Assembly: GCF_964204645.1 (NCBI RefSeq)
Contig: NC_134025.1
Location: 24,582,001 to 24,646,000, forward strand
DNA length: 64,000 nucleotides
Direction: 5' to 3'
Source of the DNA: Tubulanus polymorphus
Lineage: Eukaryota > Nemertea > Palaeonemertea > Tubulaniformes > Tubulanidae
Of the stretch, positions 48,401 to 60,009 are shown one piece after another. How positions within the stretch are numbered: the first letter of the stretch is position 1; each line of letters begins with the position of its first letter. The notes under the pieces were generated by a model that was given only the letters and a program-made list of their open reading frames with translations, was not told where the DNA came from and searched no databases. Made by a program: the position numbers and the translations under genes.

Positions 48401-50790
48401 AGATTTTTAAGTACCTTAGGAGGATCAACCAGGACCTGATGCAGGTCACATAATCTAGGACATAAAGACGCTAGTGTTTTATTGATGCTGGCCTGAAGAC
48501 GTTCTTGATCAAGTTCGGACAGCTGTTCGCTACCTTCTGGCCTGAAGCATGGGAACTCCCTGTGATAGAGAGATTAGAGTGTAGATATGGATGTAAGGAC
48601 ATGTCGAAACCTCAATCGAAGTAAAAATGCTAGTTCTCACTTACATTGGTTTCTTGAATTCTAATAACGTTTGAAGAACTGATAAACCACTGACTAGTAC
48701 TGATTCAACTTTTTCATTACTGAACATATGACCTAACAACTCTGCAATAACTTCAGATCTGAAATGAAAAATATTGTTTTAGCATGAAATCTTAAAAAGT
48801 CTGTACTTAGCTGCAATGTTCACATACAGTTTAAGCAAAATGATACGTACGATTCAATAGTTTCTAAAAGAGGTTCTGGATCTGCCACTTCTTGTAGTTG
48901 TGACATCAGATCTCTACTGAGCCTGATGACATCACATAAAGCTTGCGACGCATTCACATGTTTCTGAAAATAAAAGGTTCAAACATGAACCAAACACCAC
49001 ACTGGCTCACTCCAGTTCATTGTGACATGCTCTCTCAATTTCTTTTAGACGAAATGAAAGTGATACTTACATCTTCAGGATGAATAGGGTTTATTAATGC
49101 AACTAGTTTTTGAATGAGTTTCTCATTGTTTAACCACTGAAAATATGAATAAACATCATAAACTAGGTTTTCCACAGTACCACAGTACAAGTTGTGAAAA
49201 AATCAAATAAACAAACCATTAATATATTATTTCTGCAAGAATCCTCATCCTCTGGTTGGGTATCAATACATGTAATAAGCCTTAGTAGTAAATCCATAAT
49301 TGCTGATGTGCCTATATGCTTCAGGAGATTTTCTATGAAGTTTTTCTTTGACTTTAGAAATTCAACCATCTAAAATAGAAACATATACCATCATCTATAC
49401 ACGAGAACAGCAATTCATCAGTGACAGTGTATATGATTCAATAATAATTAATACAGTCTGTTTAATTAGAAGAATTAGATGATTACCCAAAGGAGCTACA
49501 GTTATTACAGGCAATACTAATAAATACTAATTACGAGGGCCCAGTTTCACTAAGCTACTGAACATACTGGTTTCCATAGACTGTAAACAAGTGACTCAAT
49601 TAGATTTTGAAAATGGCTCATACATTTAAGTTGAAACATCAGACTATCTACTAGTATTTCTTGTTAATGTGGGTGTTTCAACTTATGAACATACTGAATT
49701 GACGAAAAGCAACCAAATAAAATCGAAATTATGATCAGTGAAATCTGCACTATGCTTTTCATAAGCAGAGATACTAAAATGAGTTTCGCTTTAAATGAAC
49801 GAAATGTATTCCCCATTCAAAATGAAGGTATCATATTAAAACCATCTAGATAGATTGAATGTACTCACCCTTTCACTTTTTCTGGTAAGTAATAAGCCAA
49901 ACACTTTGCTGACAAAACTAGCCAGCAGTGGATTCAGTGTATGATCTTGTTCCAGAAAACTGTACATCTTATTCAGGAGGTCAGGATTGGTGGATAAGGC
50001 CTCATTCATCTGTTCAATATCAGAGGTCAGCAGTTCGCATGCTGTATTCGGATACCTGAGACAATGAATATACAAATCTTATCAAACTATCGGACAAAAT
50101 GTATCATAAATTTCAATGATTGGTATAGCAGAAATATACAAATATGTAAATTCATGTAATACTAAATAGTATTTCAGAAATGATTTGAAATAAAATTCTT
50201 AAGATAGTTGGTTAATGTTGTGAACTGTAATACCATTTAAAAAGCCATCAAGCTGTAAATGTTTTCATAACTGAATGAGAAATGTTCAGTAGAACTCACT
50301 TGAATCTGGTTTGCTCATCACAATCAGCTGGTGGTTCATCGATGATCATTGAAACTAGTTCATTCAGAGTTTCTGTTGTCAGAAGACTGCAAAATTAACA
50401 ACAAAATTTTTCGAATCATTGTCAAATATATGCTCGATGTATTAGTTGAATATATCAAAGTCACTTTTGAGTGAACCATACTGATCAAAAAGACTTACAC
50501 ATCAAGAAGTTTTTGATTTTGTGCTTTGGTTTCTTGAAGTATATCGTCTTCATTCATTAACTCTTGAAGAGTGAAGTCCTGCAAATAAGACCGTCAATAA
50601 AAATATTACTAAACGATATAAAGTCAAACTTTTCAAAGTATATGGAACGAGTTATGAAATGTTTATTCATTCATTATTCATCATAAACCACTCAAGAAAT
50701 AAAGCAACAATAAAACTTAAAAAAACGTACCTCCTTGTCAAGAACTGTGTCAATATGTGTTGACACCAACGTCGTAAACTTCCAAAACAT
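42403..50790 (-). CDS. PPP6R: protein phosphatase 6 regulatory subunit (SAPS domain)
   Basis: Regulatory subunit that targets the PP6 catalytic subunit. The 24 coding exons run from 50731-50790 to 42403-42463 (2709 nt, 902 aa). The first are 50731-50790, 50499-50578, 50300-50386, 49869-50055, 49217-49369, 49071-49136, 48851-48963, 48645-48758. The middle ones are 48415-48559, 47914-48072, 47717-47833, 47551-47615, 47301-47419, 47045-47130, 45849-45938, 45536-45633. The last are 45390-45450, 45139-45275, 44899-45026, 44597-44813, 43968-44065, 43480-43558, 43175-43363, 42403-42463. The SAPS region shows MFWKF, LNPLLASFVSKV, HIGTSAIMDLLLRLITCID, LGILEPPLGNTRLQ, GHRRGYMGHVTKICNEIV and GFNEHEFADQEEH. 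The tail is acidic and Ser-rich with a MEVD motif, ending DDEWDEDELTSNFQ. The last exon has an internal donor at 42406, so a longer C-terminus through 41459-41539 is possible. The start follows an acceptor by 3 nt. PPP6R1/2/3 cannot be told apart. Confidence 0.92.
43614..43930. repeat. foldback repeat with tRNA-like T-arm in each arm
   Basis: Two inverted arms run inward from the flanks: CATCCTCC, a tRNA-like GGTTCGAATCC/GGTTCGAGTCC box, GAAACCCTGC, then TGCGCAG...CATGCGCAG and a CCAAT motif. The right arm (about 43862-43930) has an extra 25 nt with an A-box-like TGGCTGAGTGTAG. This looks like an element built from a tRNA-derived SINE head or its inverted pair. It lies in a PPP6R intron and is not a functional tRNA: A and B boxes are too close and there is no acceptor stem. 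Confidence 0.55.
44120..44536 (-). mobile_element. 417-bp repeat family, copy 1 (CAGGGTCCC ends)
   Basis: Starts CAGGGTCCCCTACA and ends TGTAGGGACCCTG, short terminal inverted repeats of hAT-like form. It contains many AAGGAGTTT motifs. The reverse complement aligns along its length with 55556-55983 in a SAXO4 intron, so it is an interspersed family. It lies in a PPP6R intron. Confidence 0.65.
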
Positions 50791-52558
50791 TGTCTGAAAT
50801 TTATGATATGACAGTCAGAGTGTAAATGCTTAACATACCACTTACTCGTGGACCGGGGACTGCCTAAAAATAGGATTTGGACTGCTATCTGTCATTTGTC
50901 CCTCTCTAATGAGAACTATGATTTGTCTATATAAGCATCAATTTGTACACCGAGACATTACTTAGCATTCCGAAATAAACATTGATTTTACATAAACATT
51001 CTTTTTGTTATTTTTGTACCCATACTCGCTATATCTAAACCACTGTAAAAGAACTACATTTAGATATACGACAATATATTGATATTATCATTTCAATTGG
51101 ACGAATAAAGATAAGGGTTCGGTCCTTAAGGTTGAGACAACGCGTAGGGTAAGGGTTCCTCTTAGGGCCAGGGTAAGGTTTAGTGCTATGTAGTTAAAAC
51201 ATTCAGGGGTTTGCAACAAGCATCAGTGGTCTAGTGCAAGATGCTGCCCTAGCGATATGCTGGCCCGGTTCCGAGTGCTGTTGTTCTATCTATTCCCCCT
51301 ATTTTCGTAAATCTAGCCAGTACAGTTCATTTATAGCAGCCTGCATTTTTTTATCTGCGATTGTTTACTTATTTGCAAAATAAAAGCCTGTAGTGTGGGT
51401 GACGCCACATGTGACGTTGTCATTATGGTCCACGGCACAGAAGCCAGTTTTCTAAGTAGGCTATTTAATAGTAATAAAACATGCTGATGAGTGATGGACG
51501 AAAACAAAAAACTCAAAAATGAATATGCAAATCCATGTTTATTTTTTTAATATGCAAAATTTATCTTTACTGAGCTAACTGAAGCATGACATTGCAGGCA
51601 GATGAAGTGATTCATAACGAAATTTGACAAATTCGTATCAAAATCATGAAGGGAAGGGGAATTAGATTGGTAGGTGGTTGGTAGTGATTGGATTACAAAA
51701 CTTCCTCTATGAATATCAATTTAAAGCGCCAGGAAATGGGTGCATGATTAATGAAAACTAAACTGCAATAGGGCCTAGGCCTACTAAGATTAGTTGAGGA
51801 ATGCGCACTGAAATTGAAAGATAGGGCTGTGATGATTACGAGGACAAGCGAGTTCCTTCAAAAAACGGAACCGATTCCGGGATCGGGAATGAGAAGAGAA
51901 GGACACGGTCACGGAAGCGAATTGTAATCGTTTGTTTAAAGCTTTTATCAGCAATGACTGGCCTTAATTTCTGGTTCATTTGGTGAAGAACATCACCGAG
52001 AATAAACACTAATTTCATTGCGATACTCACCTTTTAAACCAGAGGCGGTCAACGGTTATAAATTCGATGAAATTCGACAAAATTAATCGTATAACATGTA
52101 AAATGGCGGATCTGTAATGACGTTTCCCACAATTCAGTTCGCAAAAAGCGGGTTCGAATCCCGATTTAATTTACAGTCCGATTCTTAGTCCGTATTTGTC
52201 CGGTCAGATGTCCGTCGTAACTAGGGAAGCTACATAAACTGGTATTCGATCAAAAAGAGATACGCTTGATGATCGATCCTTTTATTGCCTAAAGAAGACA
52301 ACACATCCAGAAGTAAGGATACCGTCTTAAAAAAGAATCATCTGTCGAGAAGGTCATCATTTAAAGTAACATTACATTGTCGAATCTAAAAATACAGTAA
52401 GATTCCCAACTTTTTTGATTTTAGAAATTTTTTGTGTGATGTGGTATTGGTAATGATCAGATAGGTTGGGTGGTGTCATCCAGTCAATATCAGTTTGTTT
52501 TGATGTGGTTGTATATTTATTGGATAGATATTTAACTGGAAAAATATTTTTTCTTCAG
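50791..52558. promoter_or_regulatory. divergent promoter region of PPP6R and SAXO4
   Basis: A PPP6R 5' UTR exon probably ends with the minus-strand donor AAAAG|GTGAGT at about 52030. Upstream of it lies AAAATGGCGGAT (about 52100), matching the YY1-type ATGGCGG motif, then TGACGT nearby (about 52118). A perfect tRNA-like T-arm, CGGGTTCGAATCCCG, sits at 52149-52163. A strong acceptor ends immediately before the SAXO4 start (52558). The 5' exon of SAXO4 was not located. The part 50791-52030 would be a PPP6R 5' UTR intron holding a SINE scrap. Confidence 0.5.
51222..51285 (+). repeat. degraded tRNA-derived SINE head or tRNA pseudogene
   Basis: TGGTCTAGTGCAAGATGCTG resembles an A box with D-arm, and 45 nt on CCCGGTTCCGAGT resembles a B box with an extra base. 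The spacing is tRNA-like, but the T-arm and acceptor stem do not pair well, so a functional tRNA is unlikely. It lies in the presumed PPP6R 5' UTR intron. Confidence 0.45.
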
Positions 52559-55500
52559 ATGGGGCGACTTCCTTATGGAACCAGAAATGCTCATGTCAAT
52601 GCCAGCTATGGAGCTGATTCGAATATCATGAAATTCTATTGTACACAAAATGGTACAACTTATGGACGAAGCTGGCAAAAGTTCCAGCCTAGAAAAGGCA
52701 AACACACCGGCACTGGATACCTGTCAAATTTCCGGCCTGGTGTTTACTATAGCCAGAGATTAGATGAATTGGACAACCCAGCAATGGGGTATGTAGAATT
52801 AACTTTATTCCAAACTTCGTACCTGAAATCCGTACCTGGGGGTTGACATTTTTCTTATGATTATAGGCGTATTGTGGCCAAAAATTATCTCTCCATTACC
52901 AAAAAACATTTTCTGCCTTATGCTGGCGCGGATGGTAAAGAACCATTACCCAATTCTGTGCACCAAGTGGAAAGTGGATTCATTCGTGAGAAACCTATCA
53001 CAAATCCTACCAGCAAAGAGGTAAAAATCTTATTCTTATCTTTCAACTAATGAATGAAATGTATCAAGAAAATAAGTTCAATGATTGATTGTAATTCTTT
53101 TGTACTGCTTAGTGAATCTCATTGTGTTTACATTATTTTCTGTTTGATAATCTACTCTAGAGTCAAGAGTCAATAAAGTTTTACAATCAAGAGCAGTAAA
53201 TTGCAAATACAGACAGATCTTTAACGAAAGTATTATGATAATATTTACATACTATACTAGGAAATTACTCTTGAATATAACAACACTGTCTACTATTTAC
53301 TTATACTACAGTTGGCTAGACAGTGTCCTACACTCAGTTCTGGCTCACCTGTTCTGTAGTTAGCTATTTCATGGTATAAAATAAGTTTGTATCGAAAAAG
53401 ATACGAAATGGCTGAAATGACTGGCATTAGGTCAGGTCGTCTAGAAATTTTCCTTCTAATAAGATCATATATTTATATCCCCTTTATCTAACAAAATCAT
53501 ATATTTACGTCGAAATCATATGTTACATATACTGATAATCATATAAAGTTATAACTTATTGGTCTTGCAATTATCCATAGTGCACTTATATTCCTAACTA
53601 ACCATGCATTGTTTAAACAGGTTAAAAACACATTCATCGACACAAGAATTGCCTCAGCGCCAGCAAATATATTGCCAAGAGCTAAACCGTTATTACACAA
53701 ATTACAGGGAAAAGACCCTGTAGAAGCGGAGCATGGTGGCTTTGTAAGTTATTCAAAATGATGTCACTAAATTTCATGATCTTGTATTTTTATTTTCTTG
53801 GAAGAGTATTCAATTTTTGAGAGGTTTGAAATTTTCATATTCAAAGATCCCTAGAATTATTGTATAAGCTGTATAATTCAACTATAATATATCATAGAAC
53901 TAACAAGGAAATTATATGTATCTAATCCTCCCTCTTAGTGTGCTCTATATCTTATTTTTATACTGCTAATGGGAATATTCCTCACTACATGAAATTCCAT
54001 TCTCAGCTCAGATTTCCTATTTTTAGGGCCCGGGATTTATGACAACTGAGACACATGAAAAATTCCAAGGAAAACCAAGTGTACGAAGTAAGCATTAGTT
54101 TACCATTCAGTAGTATATAGGCCTAGTTTAAAGAACTTGAACTTGGAATTTTGTATTTTGATGTTTTCTTTAACTCTAGTGGATGTATCTAGAAAAACTG
54201 TCGGTCCGAATGAAGAGACAGGATTTACTCATGCTTCTAATGTAGAACCGATTACGTTCCAACCAAATTCACCTTTTAAAGGAGATTTGCCTGTAAGTTC
54301 TACCGGTATTTTACCTCTCATTTTTGATAGTCTTAGATTTTCATATGAAATATTGATCTATGAATCAACGTACGGTACTTTTGATTTTTTCCAGGGCTGG
54401 TATACTCACCGTCCAACTGGTATCAGCATAATGAAAACTGCCTTTGTACCATTTGAATATGCTCATGTAAGTAGAGTGAAATAGTGGATTTAGAAAAATT
54501 TCAAACATCTAGTTTGTGAACTTCATCATTCTTCATTGAAATCACTTTAATACCATTTCTGTGTAGGTAATATCCAACTGATTTAACACAATATTTTTGT
54601 TATTTCAGGGTGCAGAAGCCTTACCAATGATCGCAAATCGATCTGATCATGACACCGGATTCACAAGGGGAACTAAAGCTCTGCCAGTATATGTGAATAG
54701 AGTTATGTCAGATGTAAGTTGATGAATATGCAGTCTTAGCTGTGTGACACTTTTTGAGGAATTCTTTCCATTTTAACCATTGTTACAATGATTAACTATA
54801 TTGTAGGCTTATGATAAAGCATCAGATATGCCGTCCCAAAGAGTAAATGCATTGAAAAAGAAAGACCCTGCGGAATATATGAATGCGGTCCATCCTGATA
54901 ACTATTCTAGGTATGCTGTTCATTCAGTTCTTTCTGTTTGACTGATGTTTAATCTCTCAGTGAAATTGTAATGCATGTACATGTGAAATTTTGCAGCATT
55001 CACATGAACAGCTTCAAAGGTCAGCAGCGTCCGGGCTTATCCGAGTCCGATCAACTCGACAGAACAAATGTTGGAACGAAAGAACCCTCTGGTTATTGTG
55101 AAAATAATGATCGATATATTCCAGTACCAGACAGCTCTAAACGATTTATTACTCACTACTCAACTAGGTAAGTTAATATTACTTTCAATTTCTTTTTTTG
55201 TTTAGATCCATCAAGCCTGATATATTTTCAGTTGCATGTTTTCTATTTATCAGGTATTGGGATAAAAACCCTCATGGTAAGGAAAGGGAGGGACATTGTC
55301 GCGGAGGTGTACAAAAACTGTTGCCGGATGGATTCACAAAGAGCACGAAAGTTCATTCACTTGGAGATGAAGTAAACAGCACTGAAACTTTGCGAAATCT
55401 GGAACCATATGTGGCCAGGTAAGCTGTTGATCCTAAAAGACTTTGTATATAGATATAGGATATACTGGTACAACATTGGACAACAATATTGGAGAAATAG

Positions 55501-56160
55501 GGTTGTTGTACTGAATTATGATATTTCATGAGAAATGGTAAAGAATATCTCGAAAACTACCCTTCGACTCCTTGCTTCCTTCTAAATGAAAAATGCTTTT
55601 CAAGGTGTTTACAACTGGTTTGATTTGAGCAAATTTCCTGAAACTTCTTCAAAACTCCTTCAATTTTGGTAAAAAGGCAATTATAATTTTTTGTCCAGTT
55701 AGTAGTTGTACAGAAGACTACGCCTTAATCGTACTCTTGTGACCTGGATCTCTTATACCCAATTAGGCGGTTACTGAATTAGAAACCAAGTTTAGGTAGT
55801 GTATGGGATAAACATTTCCTTACAAAACCACAGAAATAATTGTTTTACCAGAGAAACAGTACTGATTTTGGAGGAGTCTACTGTAATTGGGATATAAAAG
55901 TGATGCAGACACTTCCTCGAAATTTGAAATTTGTTCCTCTAAAACACCTTATATCCAGGAATGGCTGATCTGTAGGGACCCTGATACTTGTCATCATTTA
56001 TCTTTTTAGTTAATATATCAACATAATTGAATTTTTTTCTTCATGTAGGAGTATTAAAGCACGCGATCCATTCTTTGACGATCACTTGTATGACAGTAAG
56101 TACCACAGCGGTGCACAAATCCCCATTCCAAATATAACCAGGCAGATGACGGTTGCATAA
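52559..56160 (+). CDS. SAXO4: stabilizer of axonemal microtubules 4 (PPP1R32)
   Basis: Ciliary protein, also named protein phosphatase 1 regulatory subunit 32. Exons: 52559-52788, 52867-53020, 53621-53743, 54027-54087, 54180-54292, 54395-54466, 54609-54713, 54807-54910, 54997-55167, 55254-55418, 56049-56160 (1410 nt, 469 aa; human 425). The N-terminus MGRLPYG then IMKFYCTQNGTTYGRSWQKF and GTGYLSNFRPG match human MGKLPLG, KFYATSYCTAYGRE and GTGYKSNFQP. Further shared blocks are LDNPA, GFIREKPITNPTSKEV, PLLHKLQGKDPVE, GPGFMTTE, TGFTHAS and DQLDRTNVGTKEPSGY. The C-terminal part carries KSTKVHSLG and LEPYVARSIKARDPFF. Repeated GPxF/GxTGF-type short motifs are typical of microtubule inner or associated proteins. 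The start codon directly follows a splice acceptor. Intron 10 carries a 428-bp repeat shared with PPP6R. Confidence 0.93.
55556..55983 (+). mobile_element. repeat family, copy 2 (in SAXO4 intron 10)
   Basis: Aligns with the reverse complement of 44120-44536 over nearly the full length, with shared blocks such as GGTTTGATTTGAGCAAA, AAACTCCTTCAATTT and ACCCAATTAGG, and the same terminal TGTAGGGACCCTG at 55971-55983. The left terminus is degraded. Confidence 0.65.
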
Positions 56161-58068
56161 AGGATTGTTATCATCACATTCAACAAAGTGTTAAGAGTAA
56201 TATAAAGATCAATGCATTTGCTAGGTCTATAAGTGTTTTATATGTGTACTCATGTACTTTTGTCGTACGCTGCATTATTAGAATTGTTAATCATCTCTTC
56301 TTCATTTTCGGACATTTGCCCAGTATGCAATTGTCATTTTCGAAATGATATTACCAGTATGTGAATATATTGAAAAATGATCATGTCATCTTTTGCGTAT
56401 GAAGAAGAACAAAATGAGGTACAGTAACCGATTCATGATTTGCAACGTGTGTGTTGCGTTGTTAGAAACTGAAACAAACTGTGATAACTAATAAAAACAC
56501 TGCTGTAATGTGTGCATAAATTGTTATTAGTTGAGTAATATGGATCATTATTCCATATTGACAAATGAAATATCTGATGCAAAATTTCATAAATCAGTGA
56601 TAGTCAACTTTTAAAGTGAGAAAATACTCAAAATTAAGTACATTGTACGATTGTTGTATAAACAAACAGGGTTTGTCCATTGTATACAGTATTTGAAAAT
56701 ATAGTTTTGTTCTACACAGGTTGTTTATAGCGTCCTTTGGGACATTTTCTCATTTAAATTCTTTACACAAATTATGAGTTTTTTTATACATATTTTTAAA
56801 TCATGAATTTGTTGATCATAATTCAATGATTTATAGATTTTCTGATGATTTTAATCTGTAGTTTATCGTAAATTGTTTGCTTCATTTTAATTTGTATTAA
56901 GAAATATCTATTTCACTGTTGGTTGGTCGGTTGAATGTATTTTCAGCGAATTGTGATAAAGAAATTATTCATATTTCTGATATATTTATGTTTATATGTA
57001 AATAGTTGATCTACTGTTGATGTATATTTCTACGCATGCTGGTTGTACTCTGTGATTTTGATTTTTGATAATTGTTGTTATATTATGATTTGTAAAAGAG
57101 TATGCATTGCGGTTGGACCCCAGTTCATGATTAAGTACCGGCATTGAAAACATGAACTATCCTGAAATTTGATTTTATCTTATTCATCAAACTGGGCTCC
57201 ACATTTTCATTTTAAATGAAAAGTCCATTTTGAATGTTATATATAATAATCCCATTCACGTAATCAAGTGTTTGCTGTGTATTGCTTATCTGTTTGTCTT
57301 TTATACTAATCACACAATTGCAAGAAAATCATTTGGATTAAATTTCAACAGATCATTTCTTTTTTATTATATTTTTCATACCACCAAATACTCTAATGAG
57401 GCTAAAAATATTGATACCTTGTTTCTCATTTCTGCTGAGCTTATAAATTGACCTGGCCGGCCGCCTATCTACTCTAAAAAATAACTGGATTACAAATTTC
57501 ATTACTCCTTCAAAATGACCTGGCCGATTAGGAGAAAACAAGGCATCATTCTTTTTTAGCCTAACAAATATTCAATTTACATTCGTGTTGCATGAATTTT
57601 ATTTTAACATTTTGGACATTAAAATGATATACATAAACAAAAATGAATGAATCTAGCTTGAACTGAACTGTGATATATCATAATTGTGATTTATTTTATT
57701 GTTCATACAAATGATTATCTTAATATACAGTTAATGATTATATATAAGTACTGCTGCAACGAATATATTTAAGTGTCTCAATTGAAAGAATAAAAATATC
57801 AAAACAACTACACATGCATGAATCGTTTTTTGTCCGTGAAGGATGAAGTTTTAATTCTACATGTAATTGATTACATCTAATCACTGATCTGACAGACATG
57901 TTACAAGAGACGTCTCAATTGAGGTTGGTCTCTTCCCACATGTCCTATGCCCTGACCAATTCATGATAATTAGACTACTATCAACACCTAAGTAACAATT
58001 ATGATGACTTCTGCAAGGAGTAACTCTCGAGCACGTACAGTAATAAGATTTCGAATCCTAAACCGGAT
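56161..58068. other. SAXO4 3' UTR and intergenic DNA
   Basis: AT-rich. A plus-strand AATAAA at 56490-56495 probably ends SAXO4. No other gene or clear repeat was recognised before the convergent PAN/EGF gene. Confidence 0.5.
56490..56495 (+). terminator. SAXO4: candidate poly(A) signal of SAXO4
   Basis: AATAAA 330 nt after the stop codon, the first canonical signal downstream. Confidence 0.5.
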
Positions 58069-59070
58069 TCATCTCCAGCCGTTGGTTCCATCCCATCCAC
58101 CACTTCCGGAGCCACTTCCAGAGCCAGTTCCAGAGCCACTACCAGATCCTTCAGAGTGTTCGCAAAATTGCCCATAAAATGACAACTGGCAGAAGCAAGT
58201 TACATCATCTGCTGGCATTCCACCATTTTGACAAACTATGAGTTGGCAATGAGATCCAGTCCAATCTGGTGTGCAGTCACATCCAGAGCCATTTGAAACC
58301 AGCTTTCCTCCATTCAAACATTTGCGAATTGTGCAATGCTGGCCAGTCCACGTATGTGTGCAAAAGCAGGTACTATCAGATAAGTGGACCCCGCCATTCA
58401 TGCAATCAGCTTCATCACATTTAATTCCCTTTCGCCCTGTTGGGCATTTACACAATCCATCATCCATCTTAACTTTGCCTTCATCACACCCCTGTGAATG
58501 TGAATTGAAGAGTAAACATATTTCTGCCAGATAAGCTTACAAAATTATTGCCTTGGTCAACAAGAGGGTAATCGGAGAAAAATAAGAAATTCATTTGAGA
58601 TCTTGAACTTTTATAATATCCAATCAAAAAATAAATTACTATTTGGACCATAATTATTAGTTCTAGGTCATACCCATAGAGCTAGAGTGGGAACTTCTTA
58701 AATGGCGTTTCCTCGATCCTTCAAGAAATCCTTTGAAATTGTAGAAAGGTATTTAGAGAATACCAATGTGTACTGTAACACATTGACTTACCCTCGAATA
58801 ATAATTCCAGCCTATAGTGTCATTTAGGTCTGCACAATTCATCATATCCCTATCTAAGAGCCGACAGTTGTAGTTATTAGTTATCAGAGGATTGTAATTA
58901 AATGATTTACACTTATCGATGCATTCCATCATACATTCCAGTACACTTTCAACACGAGTTTCATAATAGAAAACTGTCATTGCCTTGTTTGGGCAAACAC
59001 TAAACCATAAAGCACGCGCAAGTCCAAAAGTGCAACACAGAAGCAGAATAGTTCCCATACGGTTTAACAT
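58069..59070 (-). CDS. secreted PAN/apple-like plus EGF-like repeat protein
   Basis: Exons 58792-59070 and 58069-58491 (702 nt, 233 aa). A signal peptide (MLNRMGTILLLCCTFGLARA) is followed by an N-terminal module with CMMECIDKC and NYNCRLLD, the spacing of a PAN/apple domain (about residues 25-93), encoded by exon 1. Exon 2 codes for EGF-like units: a partial one, then three of the form C-x-NGG-x(7-9)-C-x-C-x(3)-W/Y-x-G-x(2)-C with only four cysteines each (CMNGG, CLNGG, CQNGG). The C-terminus is a Gly-Ser dipeptide run ending GGWDGTNGWR. There is no transmembrane helix, so it is probably secreted or part of extracellular matrix or mucus. PAN and EGF modules often bind carbohydrate or protein, but the partner is unknown. 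The split between domains coincides with a phase-0 intron. Confidence 0.8.
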
Positions 59071-60009
59071 ATTTTCTAATAATTCGGCTCCTCGGGCTCC
59101 TGAGCTGAGAGCTTTTTAGGCTCAGATGAAATATATTATTCCAAACTGAGTTCCAACTATCTTTGCCAGGGATTTACGGACCAGATAATGAGTTCACGAT
59201 TAATGGACTGTTCTAGCTAATGACATTGCTAATATCATAAACTATCAATTTGATTGCATCGTTACAGATCAGCCATTCAGGTGAGACTCCTATCGCATTC
59301 ACACTCAGCTTAATGAGTATCCATAATGCATGTTGACACCAAACGCAATTGTCATCCACAATCGTCTGCACAACGGCCTAATGTAGCAATCCGAATCATA
59401 TTAGAGCCATCAACGTCCAACTTTTAAATGACCCTCAGATATAAACTGAAATTGAAAACTCGCTTTTGGAAAAATAGATTTATTTACGATTCAATTAAAA
59501 ACCAACTCCATGAATATAACAATTTGACATATATTGTATAATACATAGCTAATGAGCACCAGATGCTGCTGGCACTGCAATCTTGATACAAAGATTTTTC
59601 AGTTTAAATCATTGAAAATACTATTACAGCGAAGAATTAAAACGCATTATTCTTTAATTAATTAAAGTAACTACCAAAGGTTCTAAGATTATAGTCAAAT
59701 AATGAAATTATATTATATGAGTGTCTGAGTAAGAAAATAGAACTTCTGTACTAATGGCAGTAAGAGACCTCTAGTTTTAATAGTTGAAACTTAAAAAACT
59801 AGTTTTTATAAGTACATTCATCAAATGGGATTTTCACTTTATCGAAACGTAATCAATTGAACAACATAATGACATTTTTCCTAAGAATGGCAGTCATCAG
59901 AACTTGCATACCGGGTCATTTTCATACCGTAATCAATTATCTACAATGTTTTAGCACATTAATTAATCAAGAGCTAAATACATATTTTTGTAATAGAAAA
60001 CATGTATGC
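59071..60009. other. intergenic, IBTK 3' flank to PAN/EGF gene
   Basis: AT-rich, no gene seen. A minus-strand AATAAA near 59479-59484 could end IBTK. The promoter of the PAN/EGF gene must lie at the left end. Confidence 0.45.

Noticed and set aside
52149-52163. tRNA gene at the perfect T-arm
   Set aside because: No A box, D-arm or acceptor stem within tRNA distance.
57353-57541. 62-codon minus-strand frame near 57.4 kb
   Set aside because: No similarity and no gene context; intergenic chance frame.
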